64,000 nt of DNA, taken from positions 1 through 64,000 of the forward strand of contig WIXG01000232.1 in NCBI GenBank assembly GCA_009869945.1, in the 5' to 3' direction. The DNA comes from Mesaphorura yosii. Its lineage: Eukaryota; Arthropoda; Collembola; Poduromorpha; Tullbergiidae. A model generated the notes under the pieces. The model was not told the origin of the DNA, searched no databases, and was given only the letters and a program-made list of their open reading frames with translations. Numbering within the stretch: position 1 is the first letter of the stretch; the number at the start of each line of letters is the position of its first letter. Below, piece by piece: positions 24,413 through 37,508 of this stretch. The translations under genes were made by a program, and so were the position numbers.

Positions 24413-26540
24413 ATGCCCGCACTTCACGAGTCGGTCTCAGACGGTTTTGGTTTTGGAGAACCTAAAGTACAAAAGTACAAGTTTTCTGATTACGCTGGTG
24501 CCAGTGTCGCTGTGAATAACAATGTGATCAGTCCTCCTGCTCCTGCCGTAATAATGAAGCACCCCAAGTCAGCGTCCGAGCAGTGCCCAATCCTAAGCAG
24601 CTCCAAGTCCAGGGGCCAAGACTTTGTCGAAGTGTTTAATTCGTATTCGCCCGTAGATTTGGAGACTCTACAGGAGCTCGGAGTCGCCATCGTCATTGGA
24701 CTGTGGGGCATATTCGTCGCCATCGTGCTGGCATTCATCCCAAGACGCTTCAGGTACAAGGACATTGGCGGGCAGGTCATCCTCATAACGGGAGCCGGGT
24801 CCGGAATTGGCAAGATGATGGCCAAGAAGTTTGCACTGGAACATGGAGCCATTATCGTGGCCTGGGACATCAATAAACAAGGTACGTAAAAACTAAGACC
24901 AATCCAAACTCGGATTTGATAAGATGCAGGCCAATGCACGAGTTTATCAAGATACGGTGTAAATTACAAGGTGCAAATTGTTTACAAATCATAACAATAG
25001 ATTCCCGTTGTCGCGTCGCTATTTATATTTTTTTTATCATGCGCGTGAGATGAGATGAGATACAGTGGCTAAAAATAGCCCAGGCTGTGTATTCTGTCAT
25101 TCATTTTCGTATCTAACTGTATTTCTTTCTTGTGACACCTGTTACATAATTACGGAAAGCGACTAATTGCGTAACTAACACTCAGATGGAATAGCGGCTT
25201 GTTTGCTCCTGCTTGAGATTACAATTATTTTAAGCTTTATGTACACAAGCGATGTTGAATCTTATGTCTGGACCGGGTCAGGCCGTTGTGAAGAGACCCT
25301 TTCTCAGTGCTCAGCCCTTCACCTTTTGTTCTGTCCAAGTACAGAGGACTGTAAACACAAGATTCAAGGTCCTATATCTATTTATAGAATATCCCTAAGC
25401 TTGCGCCCATTTCTTGACCGAGCCTCGACCACATTCTCCAGTGTTGGGACTTTACCATTTAATTGTTATTCGAGATTATTCGGACGGAGGAAAGATTGGC
25501 AAGGTCAAAATTTAATCCTTTGTCTGTGTCTTTTTTTGTGTAGGTAACGAAGAAACTGTCCAAGAAATCAGAGCTGGTGGAGGTAAATGTCACGGGTACG
25601 TGGTTGATGTCTCCTCACGCGAGGCAATCTACAAGACTGCAGACATCGTCAAGAGAGAAGTGGGCAAGGTGGACATCCTCATCAACAATGCTGGCATTGT
25701 GAGCGGAAAGAAATTCGTTGATGTGTCTGACACACAAATCGAAAAGACATTCCAAGTGAATGCGTTGGCCAATTTCTGGGTACGATTATCTCAAAATGTG
25801 AACGGTTTAATTTTAATTTGACTGGTGATTTGGATTTTAAGTGACTGCGTATTTTCCTTGTTCGCTCGTAGACTGTCAGGGCGTTCCTTCCTGACATGCT
25901 GAACACGAATAAGGGACAGATCGTAACAATCGCTTCATTAGCCGGCTTGTTTGGAACGAATCGCCTGGTCGATTACTGCGCGTCCAAGTTTGCAGCAGTT
26001 GGATTCGATGAAGCACTGCGGAATGAATTGCAGTCTGAAGGCCACACTGGAATCCATACGACGCTTGTTTGTCCGTATTACATCAACACTGGAATGTTCG
26101 ATGGCATCCACTCAAAGTATGTTCCATAATTTCAGTTCTCCATTACAAGATGTAGAACCAATCAGATCCCGTCAACTAATAATTGCATTTGGCTTGGTTT
26201 GGCAGAATCCTTCCGCTGCTAAAGCCGGAACCAGTTGTGGATGACATCGTGGCTGGTGTCCTGACAAATCAAGAATTCCTCGTCATTCCACGCTACATTT
26301 ATCTCATGATTCTATTCAAAAAGTAAGTCTCGTCCACAAACAAAGTTGCCAATGCAAACGCTAAACGCAGTCGTCCTCAGAGCCTCAGGACACGGGCACT
26401 AAATTAAATTCTCGATACATTTCAGCATGGTTCCTGGAGACGTTGGCAGGAGACTTGCGGCTGCTCTCGGAATCACGGGCACCATGTTTTCATTCAAAGG
26501 ACGACAACCCAACAGCGCGGAGACCACGAAGACAAAGTAA
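24413..26540 (+). CDS. SDR16C-type retinol/17-beta-hydroxysteroid dehydrogenase
   Basis: Five exons (24413-24881, 25544-25779, 25872-26116, 26206-26322, 26426-26540) give 393 residues. A membrane segment (LGVAIVIGLWGIFVAIVLAF) precedes a classical short-chain dehydrogenase fold. Visible are the cofactor motif TGAGSGIG, the acidic residue in AWDIN, NNAG, the catalytic serine in IASLAG, and YCASK. The sequence resembles RDH10, SDR16C5 and HSD17B11/13, enzymes of ER or lipid-droplet membranes acting on retinoids or steroids with NAD(P). The roughly 80 residues before the membrane segment make it about 50 longer than typical members. Further in-frame N-terminal residues could come from an upstream exon at 22982. 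A poly(A) signal (AATAAA) lies at about 26806. The substrate is unknown. Confidence 0.9.
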
Positions 26541-27217
26541 ACCGTCCGTAAAGTAGCCGTCCAGCGTCCGGAACGCAGTTGGAAAACGCACCTCTCTCAT
26601 GTGATGACAAACCTGTAATGTAATGTTTAGTGCCTAATTGTAATTTATTCTATTTCCTCATTTTCTATTCTGTTTTATGATTTACACATTTGAAATTCAA
26701 CTTCAAGAATTAGCAATTTAGATAGCTCACATATTTTTTATAATCAAAGTTCCAATTTGTAGTTTCAGATTTAGTCGAAATCATGTCCTGCCATATTTTA
26801 GACACAATAAAACCAGACGATTGTCCGCGAAGGCCAAAGGCTTTCTGTTTTATTGTACACTAATATTAAGAATTACTTCTTCAAATCAGTGCTTTGATCG
26901 TATAAATTAGTACGACATATGACAAGTACGCACTATCTTAATATTTAGGTGTGTAATGAATACTATCTTCAATTTGCTTTCATTTACTCTAATTAACATC
27001 CGAAAACCTTCCACCACTCCCTTCAAAGAAAATAGCTGAATTCCAAAGCCCATAAATAAAACGTATAAAATAAGCATGGTAGCATGGATATTAATACGAG
27101 CATCCTTTTTTGGTAAGCTGATAACATTTTTTAACACATCGATTTCGATTCATTTAAATTCACATTACATTACAGATCCAGTGCAATGTCAGTCACTTGT
27201 ATCACGATACAGAATAT
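26541..27217. other. convergent 3' regions of the SDR16C and MEMO1 genes
   Basis: This holds the poly(A) signal of the dehydrogenase at about 26806 and the 3' UTR of the leftward MEMO1 gene. No gene was recognised. Confidence 0.5.
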
Positions 27218-28736
27218 CTACGCAATTAAAGATGCAGCTGCGTAACTGACGGAAGAGTCGTTATTATTCAAACACTTGCTCGACTGGCTGTACTTCAGAA
27301 AAGTCAGTCGGAATTTTTTCTTCTCCTCGGCAGGAAGACTTGTCGTTGCCTGCAAAGAAAAAAGGAGTTTTCATACAGGTGAGAATTTTGTGATCATACG
27401 TGTGAGAATAGCTTTCGCTCGTATCTTCAGAAATCTGATAAAATTAAAAGGGAATTTACATTGAGCAAAACGCCAATTGGATGACGTCCGCAAATTGTGT
27501 TTCCAGTCTTTCTGAGGTAATCAGTGAAGGCTGACGGATTCAAGCTTTCTATTATGTCCATGCCCTAAACGATAAAGATTATTGATTAATTTTTTAGATT
27601 ATTGATCATTTTAATTGACTTTCATTCTAGTCAGCTAGGGCCTCACATTCTTGTCCAAACTGGCAATCGATTGGTGAATTGCCCCTTTCGATTGGTCGTA
27701 GTACGTGTAACGAAAACGACTTCCCCAATGACAAAAGTCCGATGATATAACAAACCTGAAAGAGTGAATGCAAACACCACCATTGTTATTCCAAGATACT
27801 TGGTTACACTACTGAAATGTAAAATCATCTGCCAGTCACTTACAAATTACTTGGATCCGCAAGATAAGGCGCAAATATGGTGCCGTACTTTGCTTCCTTG
27901 TCGGGGCTCAGTGACCCGACCATTACAGGAACAATCTTGAAGTTGTTCTTAAACCTGCATCGGGAAACAGTTCAAATTAATTACAATCACAGACAGATGC
28001 CACCTGCCAGGGTCATTTTATATCCATCGCCATACCCCTCCATTATCTTGGCGACAAAGGGTAAAGTCATTTCCAAAGAATGTTCATCTTCATCGACCTG
28101 CTGATTCATCCTCTCGAAGGCCTCTGTGGCTTCCAGCTCGCGATACAATTGCTGGTCAATTGTCAGATCGTACAACGGTGTTGCGTATTTGTCTTGAGAC
28201 GACAGTGCGCATCCATTCAGCCGAACATGATGCGATGGCCCCAATATGAAGATACGCTTCACGACGCTCGGGCTCACCTAACATGAGATTTAATTACAAA
28301 TTGTACAGAAAACTCGGGTATGGCAAGACTCACCTGACGATAGGCGAAAGCTGCACAATCTCCACAGTACACATAACCGGCATGCCTAAATCAAATAAAG
28401 AAATGAGTCACGAGCCTATTGAAAGAGTTCTACGGCTGTATTGACAGAAGCCAAGACACGCCACACGCGATACGTTATCAGAAGAATAACTCACGGAACA
28501 ATAACAGCACGAGCTGGTCCATGAGTCAGTTCAGCTGCGGCGAGCCAATCCTCCATTTGAGTGTTCAGTTCTTTCGCTAATAGAGTTAAAATATATGCAG
28601 TTGTACATTAGACGGGAGCATCAGATTCTAACTTACGAAATACGGTTGCAAAGTTGCATTTAGCTATTCGATACGATGGCTTATGACATTCTCTCCATTT
28701 ATGAGAAGCAATAATATTTACGACATGCAATTCCAT
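27218..28736 (-). CDS. MEMO1: MEMO1 family protein
   Basis: Eight exons on the minus strand (28736-28637, 28576-28495, 28385-28334, 28277-28036, 27954-27844, 27755-27647, 27564-27460, 27349-27218) give 310 residues. MEMO hallmarks are [87 protein letters not shown] and [10 protein letters not shown]. The metal-site residues His (PHAGY), His (GPSHHV) and Cys (ICGRHP) are all present. MEMO1 is a widely conserved protein with a dioxygenase-like fold linked to receptor-driven cell motility and iron/copper handling. The first exon is unusual. It reads [10 protein letters not shown] instead of the expected REASHAGSWYT, so the true 5' end may be mis-modelled. The gene is head to head with DOP1. Confidence 0.9.
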
Positions 28737-29450
28737 TCTGAAATCATAAAATCATGGTCATGAGCCACAGTCACACTAGCCGGTGGTTAACTTGGCTCTG
28801 CTCTTTCGATGTGGCTGCTGCTAGCTTTAATTTATTGCTTAATCGGACAAAGGAATTTTGTCTGAAACCAGAACGCAGCGTAGTGGCAAGCATCTGTTTT
28901 AGTACCAATGTTCAGTAACACGGAGAGATCATGAGGTTCTCTACGTCCGTCCTCTTCCTAATCATATTTGCGCTCAGTAAACTCGCTTGGCTCCTGCTTG
29001 TACAGTTAGTTGTGCTACGTCGTTGTACAGTTTTAGCACAGTCGTCAACTGAGTCTCTGTTTCATAGCACAGACTCTACTTCTACGTAGATGCACTTCTT
29101 TCGTTGTCCCACCAAAGTTCATACAGCATTACGTAGCAGACGTAGGAAGTTTAGGAAAAAGTCAAAAAAGTACGAGACGTACGTGCAACGCAACAATTTA
29201 TTTATTGATGTTAGAATTATTACCATAAGTTATTATTTTAAGTGCAACAATGGTTAAACTACTCTAGTCTCAAGTGTACACACAATACCCGATTTCTCGA
29301 TACTCGATACTTTGAATGTCGTTCTCGGTATTCCACAAATATTTAATCTACGCGAAGTCTGACACGTCAAGATTTTTGACCTGGTACAGTTCATGCTAAC
29401 TTGCTAACGGGCTGACAGGTGCGTGTAATCACCTGAGTCCATCAACCAAG
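28737..29450. promoter_or_regulatory. bidirectional intergenic region between MEMO1 and DOP1
   Basis: About 710 bp separate the two divergent starts, so both promoters lie here. A minus-strand ATG at 28893 opens about 40 codons without acidic residues in the first 40, apart from one glutamate. It is discussed as a possible alternative MEMO1 5' exon. Nothing else was seen. Confidence 0.5.
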
Positions 29451-32400
29451 ATGTTTGGCGACGAGGAGTACATTCAGCAAGATGGCAAGTACAGAGGGTA
29501 AGGTCAACACCAGTTACATCAGCCGTTTGTAAAGTGATACTCGAATGTAACTATCCAAGATCATCAATCATCTGTTAATTGCAGTTATGTTGCTGGAATG
29601 GAAAAGGCCTTAAAAAACTTTGAGTACAGCTCAGAATGGCCCGACTTGATTGCAGCGTTGGGAAAATTAAGCAAGGTATGTGTTTATTATATGTCATGCG
29701 GCATTAATAATATCACGAAGAACTTGGAAATACATTTTTGGAGATTATTTTAGGTGATCAGCTCACACAGTGGCAAGTACAAAATTATACCAAGAAGATT
29801 ACTACTGAGTAAACGACTCAGTCAATGCTTGCACCCAAGTTTGCCATCGGGAGTTCACCTCAAAGCACTGGAAACCTACGACTTGGTGTTCAAGTCAATC
29901 GGGAAAGACCAGCTGTCATTGGAACTATTCATATATTCTGCCGGTTTATTTCCATTACTTAACTACGCTGGTATCAGTGTACGGCTGAGCCTCCTGACAA
30001 TCTACGAGACACACTTAATACCGTTGGGCGAGAAGTTAGTTCCATGCCTTGATGGATTCCTACCAGCAATACTGCTTGGAATGGAAGAAACCTCGGATTT
30101 TTATCAAAGGTGGCAATCTATAAAATGTGAAACTCTTCCTGCTTGAGGTTAATTAACATATCCGCTGTCTGTTTTCTTTCGGACTTGAAATAGAACCACT
30201 GCCCTTCTGGACTCAGTCAAAACGTCAGTTGGTTACCGAGTATTTTTTACTTCGATATGGCGATGCATTGAGACCGTACCCGCAACAAGGCAGCCTGCCA
30301 TTAACTACATGCTAGCTGATAAAGAATCTATTCTTGGTGATGACTTTGATCAAATTCAGAGTGCAATGAGACTGTGTTTGCTGGACAATAACATTTTAGT
30401 ACAACGTGCTAGTCTAGAACTGCTTTCAACACGTAACGAACTAGGACACGGCTTAGAACTAATTAAGGCGGCGCTCAAAACACTGCTAAGAAGAGACTCG
30501 AGTTTGAATAGGTACGTTAAAAAATCATGATACAGTTTGTCCCATATTCTATCTTGTAACTCGTTAAATGCATTTTGTAGGCGCCTGGTTTCCTGGTTAT
30601 CAAATTCAGAGACCCAGCTCGTTGATGCAATTCAAAGCATGCTATGCGAGAACGACGAAGATAATTTTAGGCTTTTGGTCTATCTGTTCGATAAAAGTGA
30701 GCTGGTATCGGAGAATATAATTGACACAATTCTCGTTGATATCGTAAGGTAATCATTTTCATCATAATTCTCTGTTTCACAATATTACGAAAGTATCGGA
30801 AGTCGATTGATTAGGTGCGTGTTTTAGCTCAACCCTCCTTGCTTTTGTTTTATGTTAGATCCCTCTACATTCACAACGGAGGCTTTCTGCAACAAAGATC
30901 AGCCAACTTATTTTTCACGACCCTGCACTCAAATCTAATTTGGGACCACTTTTACAAGCAGCTGGAAAATTGCATCACATCAGAAGACACATCAAAAGTA
31001 CGTGAACCAGGAGCAGGCCGTGCTTCGGTGTCCGAACTCTGCATACTCCTACAATACTTGATTCAAACAGAAAGCACACTGGACAAAACTTATCTGCCTA
31101 CGCTAAACGAAGAACTCCTTCAACTGATTCTTTCAAACCTTTCCTGTCTGAATCATTCCAACCTCCACTCTCTGCTGCAACTCATTTCGAAGGATGGCGA
31201 AACGACGCTCTTCAACGATTTGTACATTCAGTTCATCACCAAAATATTCTTCGTCTCAACTGATCCTGAAGTTATGTCCGTGCCTGCACAATTCGAGAAA
31301 CTGCTTAAGAAGCAAATTGACCTGTACGACTCGGGGTACGAATTCGAAATAAGTTTGTCTGAGTCGATGGAGTCAATGAGCACACACGAGAAGTTAGAAT
31401 TCGACCCAATCAAAATCAACTCTCATGTGGACATCTTTGACTGCTTCAAAAGTCTGAATTCAATCCTGATTCAGATCGAAAACTTGCACATGGACACCAT
31501 CAAAGCCCTCCTGATTGGTTCCACCATGTTGGACTCTGAAGCAGCTCAGCTCGTCTGCATTGATGCAACAATTTCTATTCTGCCAAAGATTATCGTCGAC
31601 TTAGATTTAACTACCACGCACTGTGTTGAAATTATAACGTCCTACTTGTGGAATGCAGGGTGCTTCGACAAAATCTTCAAACTGTATCAGTTCTTTCCCA
31701 CGCACGTGGAGCGAGTTCTCATTACACAACTCGACTACAAAAGAATTATCCAGCTTCTGAAGTACGGGCAAGACCTGGAAAACAGTTTCGACTCCATCGT
31801 CCTAAGGTGCTTAGATGATTTAGAGAACATGGACGTAGTGGCGAAGGCGCAAGGCGAACGTTTCGTTTTTGAATTTTATAACTCCATTGGTGTGATAATC
31901 GACCCGGTGCTCAATATTTGTGGGGAAACACTCGCTTTAGTTAGTAACGTGGTAGACTACAATGAGATCGAACCAGAACCAGACGTCGAGACAACTGAAA
32001 AATGCATCAGCGTAGAACACAGCCACCCTTCGGAACTTTCACTCAGCATTCCAGGAATCAGCGAACAGTTGAAAACATCTCCAAAGCACGACAAGCTACA
32101 AGCACACACACCAGAGAAAGTCGAGAACGAAATTCTCCGTTCAACTGCCAGTGACGTAACAGACAGCCAATTGTCGCCAGGAAGGAGGAAAGTAGCCTCT
32201 ATTCCAGTCTACGTTGTCGAAGCCAGTGGCAAATTTAAGCAAGCAGAAGTCATCCTGCCTCCGTCAAACGACATTGTGAGTAACGAAAATGAGGAGGAAG
32301 ACGTTGACGAAAAATCATCGTCTGTGAGCCTCGAAGACATGCTGGGCCCAATGCAGAACGGAGACGTTGGCCTCCCAAATATTCCGAAAACTAATATAAT

Positions 32401-35400
32401 CGCTGCTTCGCCGATTGTTAATGGGGATGACGAAGATGCTAACTACAATACTGACGAAGAAGTTCTTCCCGACGATCGGAGCAGCTGTGACGAAAGCAGT
32501 CATCAAAACTCTGCATGCATTAGCACGTCGATTGCTGAGCCTACACCAGAACCAGAAAGGCGTCTACCTCCTATTTGGAAACCCGATTTATTTTCGATTC
32601 ATCCGTACAACACGCACTTCCTTCTTTATTCTAAACCGTCGGACCACTCAAGATGTCTATACGCGCTGTGCACTCTGCGCAAAATCTTAGATACGAACAC
32701 CCGCTCGTTCCTCATATCAGTGGCCACAACTAGCGCAAGATCTCGGCAAACGTATTTGGAACTATTGCTCTCGACTTTGATGAAGCTATGTACGTCATTT
32801 TACAAGGAGAGCCCGGAATATGGAAACGTGGCAGTTCACGTGGAAGCGATGAGGCTGCTGGGGGACATTTTGAATGGACTGCTACCGATAGCCAAAGGGA
32901 ATAGAGGCTATTGCTCCTTCATAGGTAACTGTCCATAAATTCTGATAGCAAGCTTAACCCAATATTCAATTAAAATTAACGCTGCTTTTCGTATTTCATT
33001 TTAGGTGATATATTTTCCAAGCTCCAGTTGCAGAAAACGATTCTTTACACCCTGGCTTCACTAGTTCTTGTTAAAAGCGAAACAGACTACCTCACGTCTA
33101 CTGAAAACATCTTAAAACTGAACTACGATGCGGAGTTCGACATTGTTTACAGCGAAATAGTGAGGTACGTTAAGCATCGTCTTAATGGCCGCTGATTTGG
33201 TTCCCTTGGTCACGATATTAATGCAAAATACATTACAGGCTGACAACTTGTCTGATCGCAATCGAGTCTGAGACAATGACTCACCAGACAAAAATTCGAT
33301 CCGTAACAACAATCAAATATATTCCAGCCGTGCGACTCTGTCGACAACCTCTTTACCTCGACTCCCTGCTGAAAAGTTTGACGAACCCCGCATTGCTAAC
33401 CTGCCACCACGTAACGCTTCAAAGTGTCACAAATGCATTGCCCTTCTACGGTATGGAAGAAATTGGGCGAATAGTGCAAAGTTTGATCACCACACTGTGC
33501 TACGAATTGGTGAAAGATGGCTTGTAAGTGCAACTTTGCACTCCTTTCTCGAAACGAAATGTACCCGATTGCTAGAATTCTTAATAATGAACATTTTTCT
33601 CCTTTAGGACGGATGCGTACTTAACGAAGATGTTGGAATCACTTACTTCCATCACGCACTACACTCTCATCGAACAAAACGGCACGGAGAAGGAGACGGC
33701 CCCACAACAGGCCTCGTCCCACCTTTTGTACAATTTGGTGACAGCCTTTCTCCCAATGGCGACGAGTTGGAAGGTATGGAAATAGAAGAGCAATTGGCAT
33801 GCAGTGCTTCTGATTCGTACTCCATTGTAATCTTTGTTTCAGGAGAAGGACGCGACACCGACGCCCAAACCCGAGCCAAATTCATTCTCTGCGCTTCAAT
33901 CAAAAATCCTACCACTCCTCCTTCCGAAGCTTCTTGGAACTCTGCTTCAACTGTGGAGCAGAGACTTGAAGTCTAAAATCCTCGACTTAATTAACCCAAT
34001 CGCTTTCACTCATACGCCAACGTTCATTCAAGCTTTGTCTCAGCAGTACAAAGAGGTACACATTTGCGTTGATTTAGTGCACAGGATGAAAGTGATACCA
34101 CTGCCAAACTTGGCCACAACGGTGTTCACCGCAGTGCGAGAAATGAATGCACAGGAAGAGGTGAGAATTAGACGCTTGGACAATCTAACAATGAACAAAG
34201 ATGTGCTGTGATGATAATTTGAATGTGTCACTTCTCATTTAGGAAAACCAGTTGACTCTTCTAACTTTCCTCACAAGTTACATTGAGAGAGCGTCGAATG
34301 TTAGCGAAATATGGCCCAGCGTTATTGGTTTAATCAAAGATAGTTCGACCCTGCCTCCGAGATGCCAAGTTGGGCTTTATTCTCTATTTTCGAGAATGAC
34401 CATAGACGTGGGCGTCCCAAGCGTGAAGCAAGAACTTCGCGATTTGCAAGAAGGCGCAAACAAAGTAAGAAACCAAATGCTAAACAATCAACGAGTCCAC
34501 ATTTTTCGTTGACAATTAATCTATCTAATGAAAAATGTATATCATTTTCTAATTTTTAGCTGGTCGAGTCCATCGCATCGCAAATATCTCTGGAAAAGAA
34601 GCACAAAGTCAGCCCAAACAGCTCAGAGATTCTGGAAACGTTTGGCAAATCTTTACCAAAAGTGATTGACATTCTTTGGGGTGCTGAGGTCCTACCATTG
34701 CTAACCAATATTGTGTATTATTTGATGCCACACATCAAAAGCAAGTAAGTAAAGCTCATTTTCCATTTATACCTTCGACAACGTTGAAAAGGTCCAAAAT
34801 AACCAGTGACAATGTTTCCAGATCCGCCCAATACAAGTCGGCAGTGACGCTTGTGGCAAATCTCAGCTACTATTCATCTCTACGAAAAGCGTGGAAGAAA
34901 GAAATCTTCGAACATCTCCTGGAGCCTAATTTCTTCATGTTTGCACAAAACTGTGTTCAGCCGTGGAAAGTGACACTGGACAATTTATTTACCCAAGACA
35001 AGTACACGTTTCCTGAACTGATTGGTAATTAATAATTCGATAATCGAAAGGTTCTGTCTCATTAGTTGTCGTTGTCGTTAATGAAACTCATTTTATTCTT
35101 TCAGCTCGAGTATCCGTGCCCGCATCATTGAACTTATTCTCTAGCAAGGAAATTGAATACGAGTCAAGAGCAATGCTTCTAAAGCGTCTCGCATTTGTGA
35201 TATATTCTTCACCAAAGGACCAATACACAAAATTCATTACGAGCATTCAAGGTAGGCAAATTCCCAAATAATGGTAAACCAATTCAAATTTACTGTGCTA
35301 ATTGTGACAAGTTCATTTTCAGAACGCATCGCCGAGGGTATTAAAATGCCACAACTGGTACCAATAATTCAGTCCCAAGTGTTTCTTTGTTTTCGAGTTC

Positions 35401-35974
35401 TTCTCCTGAGACTTTCACCTCAACATCTTACATCCTTATGGCCAATCATCTTGCACGAAGTGTTACAGGTAAAATAATTTAGCTTTTTAACTGAAATGAT
35501 GAAAGCTAACATGCATTTACTTACGGCAGGTTTTGATTCAAATGGAAAACGACATCCTTACGAGAAACCCCAATTTGCTGCAGTTATATTTACAAGTATG
35601 CAAGTTGCTGGAGCTGTCACTTAATCTTCCAGTTGGTCAACTTCCCTCGTTTCAAATGTAAGTGTCTCATCATGCAAAAAGCATGCTACATGCACTTTTA
35701 ACATTAGAGCTTATGATATCAACTATCAACATGCATTTATTTCGACAGGCACCGTTGGGCTTTCATTGGACCTCCAACCGAGACATTTACTCCACATCTA
35801 ACACGCCTAGCGCGTGAGTTGGAGCCGCATAAGTCGAGCAATGGTGTGAAAGCACTGAGGTCAAATAAAATCGAGTGCCTAGGAGAACTTTACGAGTTTC
35901 TCAGTACGTGCGATCAGCACGTCGATATCGAAATCCTGGAAAGAGTTCTGGAATGTGATTTCGTGGAGTTGTGA
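29451..35974 (+). CDS. DOP1: DOP1 (Dopey) endosome/Golgi trafficking protein
   Basis: About 17 exons can be followed, the largest at about 30860-32923. The N-terminal domain is unmistakable: [32 protein letters not shown], then [33 protein letters not shown] and [21 protein letters not shown]. The protein begins [16 protein letters not shown]. The middle has a long acidic, low-complexity region (about 31970-32530) before the conserved segment [17 protein letters not shown]. The total is roughly 1,750 residues, close to yeast Dop1 and well below vertebrate DOP1A/B (about 2,400). The family is known to work with Mon2 and a P4-ATPase flippase in endosome-to-Golgi transport. All exon joins checked keep the frame open to the TGA at 35972-35974. 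A poly(A) signal lies at about 36166. Confidence 0.92.
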
Positions 35975-37508
35975 TTTCCTAATTTAGTAATGTTGTTTAT
36001 TAAATTAGTATTAGTGCTAGCGTGTTATTAGGCAAACCACAGAAAACAGAGTGATAGTAATTTTTTCAGTAGTCCCGAGAAAGAAAGACATCAATGAAAG
36101 AATCGTACTATCGACATCGCTATCGCTTTCGTTGTTCAATATTTGTATTTTGTAATACTTTCTAAAATAAACGAAAAATACTTATATGCCACAGTCCTGA
36201 TGCTATTCACTACTAAATCAATCAAGTATTCCATCAATCACTTTCGACTTTCTCTATGTGTGATAGTGGCGGTCACACGCACCGAGTCACAATTGGAAGG
36301 GTTGACAAAATCCATTCCTTTTGAGCTCGTGGAGACTCATAACAGACAGCAACAATCCAACATGTTTCTGTGTATTACGTGAGAGCCTGCGACAAACGCT
36401 AACGCCCCCAGATTCCCGGTAGGGTGGGAGGATTAATTATCTGAACAGCAGAATTGTCGGAAGTTGGCACGATGAATTGCCGACTTTGGGGTCCTTATAG
36501 AGATGTGACATAAATTACGGAATCACGATTTTGCAAATGGATTTTGGATTGCACAAGCACTATATTGCATTCTCGCATAATCTAATTTAACCCAAAGTAG
36601 AAATTAAAAGCGAGTACACAATTAATTTACCTGATGACGAATACCAAGTTCCAGCGTGTGATGCTTTACGAATCTTAGACATGTTGGAGTTCCCAAGTTG
36701 CTTCCACTGATCTGATAAGATTGGAATTTCACGAGAACGTGCCTCCTTGCTGAGTTAACTGCTCCAATAATTTTGATACACGAAAAGGCTAATGAAGTTT
36801 AGCTTCAGCGGTCGGTCACGGTCAAGGGCCGACAGAAACAAAACTTTCTAGATTTTTGACTTCAATTAATTCCAGTTGGACTGAACTTTCAAAACCCAAG
36901 CTCCGAGACCGAACCGTTCGCGGTGCTAATCACAGGGCAAAAGCAAACACGAAATAGACTCACGACTCACAGAATGCAGTCCATCACACACTTTGTGAAG
37001 CAGACATCCTCTGAAAGAGATACACTGCTTTCAATTTCGGTGCGAATGAAAGTGTCATTCTTTTTCATTCCCAAATTGGCAATCATCAAAATTTTGCAAT
37101 TCGCAACGGCAAGATCAATGCTTTGAGCGGCATACCAGTTTATTTAAACTAAAATAAAATGCATTTATTCGTGATTTAAGGATAAATGATTGATTAATGC
37201 AATATTGTTTGCATTCACAATTAAATGACTTGCGATAAAATACAAAAGCACTAGCATAGAATTGCAATTGGCAATGGTCCCGTCACCAGATGATTAATTA
37301 ACCGAAATAAGGAAAAGAAAATTAATTTGACAATGCTAGACAGGAACAACTGATCTTATTACTCATTTCAATACTTCGCTAGGGTAATCGAAAACACGAC
37401 GGCATAAAAGCTCCCAAGATTTTTATGCATGACGAGTTGACTTGAAGCGATTTTCTCGCTTTAATTTATAGAATTTTTATGGCTATTATAGTCAGTGTTC
37501 CCGTTATC
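35975..37508. other. intergenic between the convergent DOP1 and SRPRA genes
   Basis: About 1.5 kb, AT-rich. Several 60-80 codon open frames occur but none has a recognisable motif or splice structure. I see no gene here. Confidence 0.45.
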
